DNA of 12,350 nt from Thermofilaceae archaeon (lineage in GTDB: Archaea > Thermoproteota > Thermoprotei > Thermofilales > Thermofilaceae), in assembly GCA_027017025.1 (NCBI GenBank), contig JALURH010000113.1:1-12350 (forward strand), read 5' to 3'. Positions 6,077 through 12,350 of the stretch are shown here, one piece after another. Numbering within the stretch: position 1 is the first letter of the stretch; each line of letters opens with the position of its first letter. A model generated the notes under the pieces. It made no database searches. It had not been told where the DNA came from and saw nothing but the letters and a program-made list of their open reading frames with translations. A program made the position numbers and the translations under genes.

Positions 6077-7322
6077 GGGGAAAATCTTACAAGCTGGAAA
6101 AATTATAGAGGGATGTATTGCTGTAGAAGCTGGAAAAATATTGGCTGTTGGAAAAACATTAAGTAGTCTTAAATCTGAAAAAACATATCACTTAAAGGAA
6201 AATGAAATTGTTCTACCTGGGATGGTTGATATACATATCCATGCTAGAGACCTAGAGCAAGATTATAAAGAGGATTGGAGAAGTATTTCAAGGGCAGCTT
6301 TAGCTGGAGGAGTAACCTTTATAGCTGATATGCCCAATACAGTCCCCCCTACAAGGGCTCTGGAGGCACTTAAGAAAAAGCTGGATGTAGCTAAAAAATC
6401 CTTAGTTGACTATGGAATATATTCTGGAGTGCCTGAGAACCCTAAGGATCTCTATAAGATGTATCCCACGATAATTGGGATAAAAATATACGCAGAGGAT
6501 TTAATAAGGGAAGACTTGCAGGAAACTCTAATCTCTGCGAAGAAGCTAAACTTACCTGTAATCATTCATCCTGAACACCCATATCTCATTAGGGATGTGG
6601 AGATACTCCCCAGAAGTCTAGCCCGTCCACCTGAAGCAGAGTTACTAGCTGTAAGGTTAATGCTTTCTAGAGCTCTTATATTAAACCTACCTATACATCT
6701 AACACACCTAACCTTACCTGAAAGTGTGATGGAGGTAGTAAAGTTTAGAGGTAAAGGGCTTAGAGTAACGATGGATGTAACTCCACACCATATTCTCCTC
6801 GATAATAATATTGAGAGTATACTAGGGAAGAAAGCTGCAGTAAACCCTCCGTTACGTCCAGCAAGAACTCGTACTCTCCTGTATAATCTTTTTCTTCAAG
6901 ATGTAGTAGACATGTTTGTTTCTGACCATGCTCCACATACTCCCGACGAGAAGGATGCTGGTGCTCCAGGTTTTCCCGGAGTTGAATTGGCTCTGCATTT
7001 ACTGCTTTATCTCATACTGGAGAAAGAGGTTAGTTGGAGAGTTATTAGGAAATATTCGTATTTTCCAGCTACACTACTAGGAATCCCGAAGGGAGAGCTA
7101 ATACCCGGTATGGATGCGGACCTTACGGTTGTAGACATAAAATATGAATGGATTATACGAAATGAGGATCTCTACTCTAAATCGAAGTTTACACCATTTA
7201 ATGGATGGAGAATAAAGGGAAAGGTAGTGAAGACATTCGTAAGAGGGTTTTTAGCATTCGATGAGGGTAGTTTCCTCATTAAGGAGGGTTTTGGAAAAAT
7301 CTATGGTGCAAGTCATGGCTAA
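6051..7322 (+). CDS. pyrC: Dihydroorotase
   Basis: A 423-aa amidohydrolase that cyclises carbamoyl aspartate to dihydroorotate. The metal-binding set is complete: DIHIHARD (60-67) with H62 and H64, K145 in GIKIYAED as the probable carboxylated Lys bridging two zinc ions, H173 in IIHPEH, H219 in IHLTH, and catalytic D292 in SDHAPHTPDEKD. R66 and N96 (MPNT) fit the substrate-binding positions of dihydroorotases, separating it from hydantoinases and allantoinases. Length is typical of the long bacterial/archaeal class. The start is TTG with GGAG (6042-6045) at 5-nt spacing; no ATG or GTG lies in frame in the first 20 codons. It overlaps pyrK by 26 nt and pyrD by 8 nt. Confidence 0.94.
   Translation: MTLVDLKIKGKILQAGKIIEGCIAVEAGKILAVGKTLSSLKSEKTYHLKENEIVLPGMVDIHIHARDLEQDYKEDWRSISRAALAGGVTFIADMPNTVPPTRALEALKKKLDVAKKSLVDYGIYSGVPENPKDLYKMYPTIIGIKIYAEDLIREDLQETLISAKKLNLPVIIHPEHPYLIRDVEILPRSLARPPEAELLAVRLMLSRALILNLPIHLTHLTLPESVMEVVKFRGKGLRVTMDVTPHHILLDNNIESILGKKAAVNPPLRPARTRTLLYNLFLQDVVDMFVSDHAPHTPDEKDAGAPGFPGVELALHLLLYLILEKEVSWRVIRKYSYFPATLLGIPKGELIPGMDADLTVVDIKYEWIIRNEDLYSKSKFTPFNGWRIKGKVVKTFVRGFLAFDEGSFLIKEGFGKIYGASHG
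7305..7308 (+). promoter_or_regulatory. Ribosome binding site deciding the pyrD start
   Basis: GGTG lies 6 nt before the ATG at 7315, which also gives the 8-nt stop/start overlap (ATGGCTAA) with pyrC seen at other junctions of this operon. Competing in-frame starts are ATG at 7261 and 7303 and TTG at 7291. A GGAGGG at 7283-7288 is only 2 nt from that TTG and 14 nt from the ATG at 7303, so it fits less well. Confidence 0.5.
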
Positions 7323-8232
7323 ACTAGAAGTTACAGTGGCTGGAATTAAGTTAAGAAATCCTCTTATCTTGGCATCCGGGATACTAGGTATTACCTCAGG
7401 ACTCATGGTAAGGGTTGAAAGGGCTGGTGCTGGCGGTATAGTCACAAAGACTATTACGAAAAAACCAAGAGAGGGATATGATAATCCAGTTTTCCTAGAG
7501 CTAGATGTGGGCTATATTAATGCAATGGGATTACCTAATCCAGGTGCTGATTATTTTGCTGAGGAACTTAGAAAACTCGAGAATTTCCATATCCCCATTA
7601 TTGCTAGCATAGGGGGTTCAACTCCCGAGGAATTCACATATGTCGCTAATAAATTAAAGATACCTTTAGTTAAAGGATTTGAAATTAATGCCTCATGTCC
7701 TCACGTCTCTAAGCATGGTGTTGAGATACTTTCTGACAGGAAACTGTTATCGGAGATAGTTTCCTCGGTTAAATCAGTTAGTAACAATTCACCAGTCTTC
7801 GTTAAACTTTCAGCGATGATAAATGATGTAGTTAAACTCGGCGAAATAGCACTGGAGAGTGGAGCGGATGGTTTAGTAGCTATTAATACGATTAGGGCTA
7901 TGGCGATAGATATCTGGGCTAAGAAACCTGTTCTATCAAACATTTATGGAGGATTATCTGGACCAGCGGTTAAATATGTAGCCCAGAGGGTTATTTATGA
8001 GCTATATAATGTTTTCCCAGATAAGCCTCTGATCGGAGTTGGGGGGATAGAAAAGTGGCAGGATGTAGTAGAGTTTATATTAGCTGGAGCATCTGCGGTA
8101 CAGCTGGGTAGTGTAATAGCCAAAAAGGGCCTTACAGTATTTAATGAAATTATCCGTGGAGTAAAAATGTATATGGAGCAGGAAGGATTCAGAAATATAG
8201 AGGAGATGAGAGGATTGGCTCACAGAACCTAA
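7315..8232 (+). CDS. pyrD: Dihydroorotate dehydrogenase, class 1B catalytic subunit
   Basis: A 305-aa FMN-binding TIM-barrel enzyme that oxidises dihydroorotate to orotate with PyrK as electron carrier. Visible motifs are TKTIT (44-48), INAMGLPNPG (68-77), INASCPH (124-130) with catalytic base C128, VKLSA (163-167), NTIRAMAID (191-199), GGLSGPA (212-218), GVGGI (241-245) and AVQLGS (261-266). A Cys base marks class 1 (class 2 uses Ser), and the adjacent pyrK supports class 1B. The start is ATG at 7315; an extension back to 7261 would add 18 residues unlike the family N-terminus. Last gene of the operon, its TAA overlaps the convergent helicase stop, leaving no separate terminator region. Confidence 0.95.
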   Translation: MAKLEVTVAGIKLRNPLILASGILGITSGLMVRVERAGAGGIVTKTITKKPREGYDNPVFLELDVGYINAMGLPNPGADYFAEELRKLENFHIPIIASIGGSTPEEFTYVANKLKIPLVKGFEINASCPHVSKHGVEILSDRKLLSEIVSSVKSVSNNSPVFVKLSAMINDVVKLGEIALESGADGLVAINTIRAMAIDIWAKKPVLSNIYGGLSGPAVKYVAQRVIYELYNVFPDKPLIGVGGIEKWQDVVEFILAGASAVQLGSVIAKKGLTVFNEIIRGVKMYMEQEGFRNIEEMRGLAHRT

Positions 8233-10886
8233 ACCTCCTTTCTTGCGTAAAGCTCAGCTATTCTCTCCATAATTATTTTATGGAATCTCTCTATCATGGC
8301 TTTTCTATCTTCCATAAGTACTATGTCACTTAACCCCTCAAGCACTATATTATGAGCAAATGGGCTAGGTACTTTCTGTGGCGGTATTTCAATTACCTCT
8401 ATCTTACCTCTCTCAACCTTCTCTAATACTTCTCTTGCATGATGTATATCCATATAATCCTCTAAAATTTCTCTATAGGTTTCTTTAAGTAGAGGAAAAT
8501 CCTTAATCTTCTTCACTACCTGAAGCAACGTTACTGCACTCAACTGTTGCTTATTTACGCTGATTTCATGTCCCTTATAATTTCTCAGGATCATCAATCC
8601 TCTAGCGGCAACGTGCCTAAATCTCCTCCTTATGAGTTCAGTATTACTAACAGCCTTCTTTAGGATATCTTCTAAATCACCGCTCTTTATATCACTAAAT
8701 TTAACAGAGGGATTAGTATATGGTGGGTATATTAATGCAAAACCATTGTCATGAACAGCTATTCCAATATTGCTCCTTGATTTCTTTGAAGCAACATAGC
8801 CAAATGCCCTAGATAAAGCATCATTTGTTCTCCTACCAAACAATGTATGGAAAACCTGGTATGTTCTACCTACATCATCTATGTAATACTCAATTAGTAT
8901 AACTCTATCTGAGGGGAATTTTTTTAACCCAAGCGACCTGAGATATAAGTATTCCTCAAGGATATAACTGTATATTGCTTTAGCTGTTAACTCGTTTGTT
9001 TTACATTCACGCATTATATATCTAAGTATTCTCTCTTCACCTTTTCCCTCTTCTATCCACTTAAATATTCTTCTTCTAAACTCTCCTATCTTTAACGCTA
9101 AATCGTAACTTAAAGGAAGCATCTCACTAAACCATGAGGGAATAGTGGGTTTTTGTTCATAGGCAGGATTAACAAATGCTTTCATCCCGTCACTATATAC
9201 GAATTCGTAGACTCTTCCACCTAGAACAAACCTATCTCCTGGAACTAATCTCTCCAGAAACTCCTCCTCTATGTTACCTACATACCTTCTATTTAGGGTT
9301 AGAACCTTTATGCTGACTTCATCAGGTATTGTACCAATATTGGTTACATATATGACGCGAGCGTACTTACCTCTTCTACCAAATACCCCTTCTTTCTCGT
9401 CAAACCATATCTTACCGTATACTCTATGGCTTTCTAACGACTTATATTTTCCAGAGAGATACCTTAACACGGATACAAAATCTTCATAGGGTAGATTATA
9501 GTAACAGTAGCTTCTCTTAATAACCCTGTAAGCATCCTCAACTTTCCATTTCTTTTCAACAGCCATGCCAGCTATATGTTGAGCAAGGACATCTAGTGCA
9601 TTCTTCGGGATATGTATTTTATCCAGATGATGCTTATATGCTTCCTTTATCATTACAGCTACCTCAACAAGATCATCACGATCAGCACAAACCATTATTC
9701 CCTTGCTTATCTCGTGTAGTCTGTGCCCGCTTCTCCCTATCCTCTGTAAACATCTTGTAACAGATTTTGGCGAGCCTATCTGTATAACAACATCAATGTA
9801 ACCTATATCTATACCTAGCTCTAAACTTGTGCTACTCACAATAGCTCTTAATTCTCCTCTCTTTAGCTTTTCTTCTACCTCGAACCTAACGTTCCTAGAG
9901 AGAGAACTATGGTGAGCTGCAATTTGATCCTCCCTTATATCGCCTCTCTGTCTAGCTAATTGTTTGAGGTGGAAAACTACTCTCTCTGTACCGCTTCTCG
10001 TGTTAGTGAATATAAGAGCGGTCCTGTGCTTTACTATGATATCATAGATAGTTTCGTATAATCTTTTAGTGATCTCCTGAGAAGATGTATAAATAAGATC
10101 ATCTACAGGCGAAAACACGCGAAGAATCTTTCTCTTAGCGTACCTTGCATCAACGATTATACAATCTCTGGGTGTTCCATCATCCCTAAACCCTACCAGG
10201 AACTGTGCAACCTCCTCCAAAGGATTTATGGTAGCGGATAATCCAATCCTTATGAATTCCCTACCAATAAGTTCTCTAAGCCTCTCGAGGGATAGGGTTA
10301 GATGAACCCCTCTCTTATTTTCTGCCAGGCTGTGGATCTCATCTACTATCACCCATCTCACATCCCGTAGTTTCTCCCTAAATTTGGGGGCAACCAGTAT
10401 TATCCCTAAAGTTTCAGGAGTTGTTATAAGTATATGGGGAGGTTTTCTTAACATTCTTTGTCTAGCGTTACTGGGAGTATCCCCGGTTCTTACAGCGTGT
10501 CTAATTTCGGGAAGTTCTATATTCCTCTCTTCTGCAAGCTCCTTTATCTCTCTAAGAGGTTCCTCAAGATTCCTGTATATATCGTTATTGAGGGCTCTGA
10601 GAGGAGAAATATATATAGCATAAACCTTGTCTTCCAGTTCACCTTTAAAAGCCTCATTAAATAATTCACTAATTATCATAAGGAAAGCCGCAAGAGTTTT
10701 TCCTGTACCCGTGGGACTAGATATGAGAACATTTTTTCCCTCATATATTGGAATAAGTCCATAGCGCTGTGGAGGAGTTAAGTCGTTAAATTTACTACTA
10801 AACCACTCCGCTACCAGCGGATTAAGTACTTTCAATACCTCGCTCTTTGAGTATTCCTTCTTGGCATATGTTATCACAGTAGTCAC
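8229..10886 (-). CDS. lhr: Lhr-type superfamily 2 ATP-dependent helicase
   Basis: An 885-aa Lhr (large helicase-related) protein, a cytoplasmic 3'-5' nucleic-acid translocase family linked to DNA repair and RNA handling in archaea; the exact role is not deducible here. Helicase motifs in order are Q-motif-like TPPQ (37-40), Walker A SSPTGTGKT (56-64), DEIH (182-185), SAT (217-219), LIFTNTRSGTE near 291-301, SSTSLELGID (351-360) and QRIGRSGHR (381-389). A winged-helix/beta-bundle region follows, then the Lhr-specific DEAD-associated C-terminal region, with FGRRTNDALSRAFG near 684-697, RRRFRHVAARGLMILR near 754-769 and SPFAHNIV near 841-849. Length fits the archaeal Lhr core rather than the long bacterial form. 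The start is GTG at 10886, about 25 bp from a TATA box; a GTG at 10877 with GGTGA 5 nt upstream is a close alternative. Confidence 0.93.
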   Translation of the reverse strand: MTTVITYAKKEYSKSEVLKVLNPLVAEWFSSKFNDLTPPQRYGLIPIYEGKNVLISSPTGTGKTLAAFLMIISELFNEAFKGELEDKVYAIYISPLRALNNDIYRNLEEPLREIKELAEERNIELPEIRHAVRTGDTPSNARQRMLRKPPHILITTPETLGIILVAPKFREKLRDVRWVIVDEIHSLAENKRGVHLTLSLERLRELIGREFIRIGLSATINPLEEVAQFLVGFRDDGTPRDCIIVDARYAKRKILRVFSPVDDLIYTSSQEITKRLYETIYDIIVKHRTALIFTNTRSGTERVVFHLKQLARQRGDIREDQIAAHHSSLSRNVRFEVEEKLKRGELRAIVSSTSLELGIDIGYIDVVIQIGSPKSVTRCLQRIGRSGHRLHEISKGIMVCADRDDLVEVAVMIKEAYKHHLDKIHIPKNALDVLAQHIAGMAVEKKWKVEDAYRVIKRSYCYYNLPYEDFVSVLRYLSGKYKSLESHRVYGKIWFDEKEGVFGRRGKYARVIYVTNIGTIPDEVSIKVLTLNRRYVGNIEEEFLERLVPGDRFVLGGRVYEFVYSDGMKAFVNPAYEQKPTIPSWFSEMLPLSYDLALKIGEFRRRIFKWIEEGKGEERILRYIMRECKTNELTAKAIYSYILEEYLYLRSLGLKKFPSDRVILIEYYIDDVGRTYQVFHTLFGRRTNDALSRAFGYVASKKSRSNIGIAVHDNGFALIYPPYTNPSVKFSDIKSGDLEDILKKAVSNTELIRRRFRHVAARGLMILRNYKGHEISVNKQQLSAVTLLQVVKKIKDFPLLKETYREILEDYMDIHHAREVLEKVERGKIEVIEIPPQKVPSPFAHNIVLEGLSDIVLMEDRKAMIERFHKIIMERIAELYARKEV

Positions 10887-10946
10887 CTACAGGGATGCAA
10901 CTAATGTCTTATAGTAATGGGATCCACAATATAACCACCTATACAT
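10887..10946 (-). promoter_or_regulatory. Probable promoter of the lhr gene
   Basis: The 60-bp gap upstream of lhr holds a minus-strand ACTATAAG box at 10915-10908. Its centre is about 25 bp from the GTG at 10886, the spacing expected for a leaderless archaeal transcript. A second AT-rich stretch (GGTTATATTG, about 10937-10928) lies further out. The gap suggests lhr is transcribed on its own rather than only from the radical SAM gene cluster upstream. Confidence 0.5.
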
Positions 10947-11255
10947 CTATCTACAACCCGATGAGTTAAGAGTATTCTTTACGTATAGCATGTTAATTCT
11001 TACTCCATCATTGAGTATAATTATGCCAAGCTTCTCCAGAAATTTCTTTGAATAATTGTCACGTGATATTTTCTCCAAGACATCGCTCAAAGATTTATAT
11101 GGTGTATTTCTAGGAAAATATTTATATAGTGCTCTATACTCGAGGAATACGTCACGTTGTCCAAGATTGTTAGCAATATGTAAGAGTCTAGCTCCGTTAC
11201 TTTTCAGGAAGCTCTCCAGGGTCTTAACGAATACTATTGTAGCTTGACTATGCAT
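10947..11255 (-). CDS. Hypothetical protein, 102 aa, coupled to radical SAM gene
   Basis: I do not recognise this protein. It is 102 aa, soluble-looking with no signal peptide or membrane segment, rich in Leu, Lys, Asn and Tyr, and probably mostly helical. Residues about 64-92 (LEKISRDNYSKKFLEKLGII onward, ending near MLY) could form helices followed by a beta hairpin, like a small winged helix, but no diagnostic motif is present. It is likely a real gene: its ATG overlaps the radical SAM stop by exactly 8 nt (ATGCATAG), the junction geometry seen in the pyr operon, and GGTGG (11267-11263) lies 7 nt upstream. The only Cys is at the C-terminus. It stops 60 bp before lhr. Function is unknown; it could be a partner of the radical SAM enzyme. 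Confidence 0.75.
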   Translation of the reverse strand: MHSQATIVFVKTLESFLKSNGARLLHIANNLGQRDVFLEYRALYKYFPRNTPYKSLSDVLEKISRDNYSKKFLEKLGIIILNDGVRINMLYVKNTLNSSGCR

Positions 11256-12300
11256 AGATACGCCACCTTTTCTTCTTGTCTACGTATCTACCAAAAATAG
11301 GTATTTTGAAACCACATTTAGGACATCTATTTTTCCTATCCAATTTGTACTCTACTACCTCATAAATGGACCTCTTTATAACTGGATACTTACAGTTAGG
11401 ACAGTAGGTATACTCGTATCTTGGATCAAGAATATTTCCTATATACACATAGTTGATTCCTCTTTTTATAGCATAGTCTCTGGCCTTAAGAAGAAGATCT
11501 ACTCTAGTTGGTGGTTCATGGTGTTTATAGGCTGGGTAGTACCTATTTATGTGGAGAGGAGTATCTGGTCCAGCATACTTCAAATGTTTTTCAACAATAT
11601 CCTCAATTATCTCCCATCCATCGGATACCCCAGTAACAACTAGATAAACTACTTCTACATGTAGCCCTATCTTAATAGAGTACTCTATGTTTCTCCAAAC
11701 AATATCTGATCTAGCACCTAGTATCCTCCTATAGACATTCTCATCACCTTTAACATCGATTTTTATAGCATCTAATCCTGCTTTACGTAGTAAGTTCAAT
11801 GCATCTAAAGTCAGGTAACCATTAGATACATAGGTGGAATAAAGTCCTCCAGCTTTACCCAGCCTAAATACATCGAGGGTATACTCAAATAGCATTAAGG
11901 GTTCATTAAAGCTGGCACACAATCCTTCATCTCCAGCTGAAATAGCCCTGTTAACAAGGCTACTGGGATCAACATAAACTGCTTCAGAAGGTACATTAAC
12001 TGTGCTGATGTGAAAGTTCTGACACCATGGACATCTAAAATTACAACTCCATGTTGAAAACGTTAAAGCCGTACTTCCAGGCCAAAAATGGAAGAAAGGT
12101 TTTATCTCTATAGGTCGACTCTCAATAGCACTCAAAGCACCATACGTCTTAGTAAAGATAGTACCTTCTTTGTTTACTCTAACTCTACAAAATCCTTGTA
12201 ATCCGTCTCTAAGTAAACATCTTCTCTCACATACACAGCATCGAGCTAGTCCTCCTTTAAGTCTCTCTTGAAGAGGAACTTGAACCAATTTAGTAATCAT
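11248..12300 (-). CDS. amrS: AmmeMemoRadiSam-type radical SAM enzyme
   Basis: A 350-aa radical SAM protein of the PflA-like COG1180 group, best matching the AmmeMemoRadiSam-system enzymes, whose substrate is uncharacterised. An N-terminal Cys cluster (C21, C24, C28, C38 in CCVCERRC and GFCRVR) precedes SRPIEIKPFFHFWPGS (61-76), a family signature. The radical SAM [4Fe-4S] motif is CNFRCPWC (86-93, Cx3Cx2C). The barrel follows, with FNEP (131-134) and IKIDVKG (179-185). A C-terminal zinc ribbon has C300, C303, C326 and C329. Length and the three Cys sites are standard for the group. Canonical partners (AMMECR1-like and Memo-like proteins) are not in the window. The ATG has AGGA close upstream and overlaps the end of another likely gene by ATGA; the stop overlaps the 102-aa gene. 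Confidence 0.88.
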   Translation of the reverse strand: MITKLVQVPLQERLKGGLARCCVCERRCLLRDGLQGFCRVRVNKEGTIFTKTYGALSAIESRPIEIKPFFHFWPGSTALTFSTWSCNFRCPWCQNFHISTVNVPSEAVYVDPSSLVNRAISAGDEGLCASFNEPLMLFEYTLDVFRLGKAGGLYSTYVSNGYLTLDALNLLRKAGLDAIKIDVKGDENVYRRILGARSDIVWRNIEYSIKIGLHVEVVYLVVTGVSDGWEIIEDIVEKHLKYAGPDTPLHINRYYPAYKHHEPPTRVDLLLKARDYAIKRGINYVYIGNILDPRYEYTYCPNCKYPVIKRSIYEVVEYKLDRKNRCPKCGFKIPIFGRYVDKKKRWRIYA

Positions 12301-12350
12301 TTTCCTGCTAAAGTAACTATTACTACTGCTATTTCTTTATTATCTAAGAT
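12297..12350 (-). CDS. Partial CDS, C-terminus of an upstream gene
   Basis: Upstream of the radical SAM ATG, one minus-strand frame is open to the window edge and encodes the 17 residues ILDNKEIAVVIVTLAGK before a TGA that overlaps the ATG as ATGA. The other two frames contain stops. A short open stretch alone is weak evidence; the 4-nt stop/start overlap is what suggests an operon partner. Too little is visible to name it. Confidence 0.4.
   Translation of the reverse strand: MLDNKEIAVVIVTLAGK

Noticed and set aside
7261..7314. An ATG at 7261 that would lengthen PyrD by 18 residues.
   Set aside because: The added residues do not resemble the family N-terminus, the overlap with pyrC would be 62 nt, and the ATG at 7315 has a GGTG site and an 8-nt overlap.
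9271..9489. Plus-strand ORF of 72 codons opposite lhr, and other antisense ORFs of 60-80 codons elsewhere.
   Set aside because: They lie wholly within well-supported genes, have no recognisable motifs, and are low-complexity reverse-frame shadows.
10887..10946. A 19-codon in-frame ORF between the 102-aa gene and lhr, with all three in one frame and separated by TAG codons, suggesting stop readthrough or a small gene.
   Set aside because: The segment carries the likely lhr TATA box, has no separate ribosome binding site, and no readthrough signal is visible. A shared frame has a one-in-three chance of occurring.

Overview
The window looks like chromosomal DNA from a thermophilic crenarchaeote (Thermoproteota, possibly Desulfurococcales-like). 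This rests on a tRNA with a bulge-helix-bulge intron and an encoded CCA, an archaeal Lhr helicase, an archaeal-type trimeric dUTPase/dCTP deaminase homologue, a pyrB-pyrI pair, TATA-box promoters lying about 25 bp upstream of likely leaderless genes, and GGTG-type ribosome binding sites inside operons. The sequence is AT-rich, and GTG and TTG starts are common. Genus or species cannot be fixed from this window.

Layout. (1) 1-71: 3' part of an intron-containing tRNA-Ala(GGC). (2) 114-602, minus: a dCTP deaminase/dUTPase-fold protein, probably dUTPase. (3) 603-696: divergent promoter region. (4) 697-2588, plus: a two-gene salvage operon of ribokinase and nucleoside hydrolase, overlapping by GTGA. 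(5) 2589-2682: promoter of the pyrimidine operon. (6) 2683-8232, plus: the uninterrupted operon pyrF-pyrE-pyrB-pyrI-pyrK-pyrC-pyrD, with every junction overlapping or nearly so. (7) 8229-10886, minus: an Lhr-type helicase that converges on pyrD, the two stop codons overlapping. (8) 10947-12350, minus: a small unknown gene (102 aa), a radical SAM enzyme of the AmmeMemoRadiSam type, and probably the tail of a further upstream gene, all overlapping like an operon.

How the genes fit together. The pyr operon encodes every step from carbamoyl phosphate and aspartate to UMP: PyrB/PyrI make carbamoyl aspartate, PyrC closes the ring, PyrD/PyrK oxidise dihydroorotate, and PyrE and PyrF finish. Carbamoyl phosphate synthetase is not in the window. 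Next to it, nucleoside hydrolase would release ribose from nucleosides and ribokinase would phosphorylate it, which could feed ribose-5-phosphate and so PRPP back to PyrE. The divergent dUTPase would make dUMP and remove dUTP. Positions 1-8232 therefore read as a nucleotide-metabolism block. The minus-strand genes at 8229-12350 concern nucleic-acid helicase work and an uncharacterised radical SAM system.

No mobile element, CRISPR array, long repeat or disrupted gene was seen. No intergenic gap exceeds 100 bp. The least explained items are the 102-aa protein coupled to the radical SAM gene, the dUTPase-like protein with Gly at the deaminase catalytic Glu position, and the altered flavin-binding motif in PyrK.
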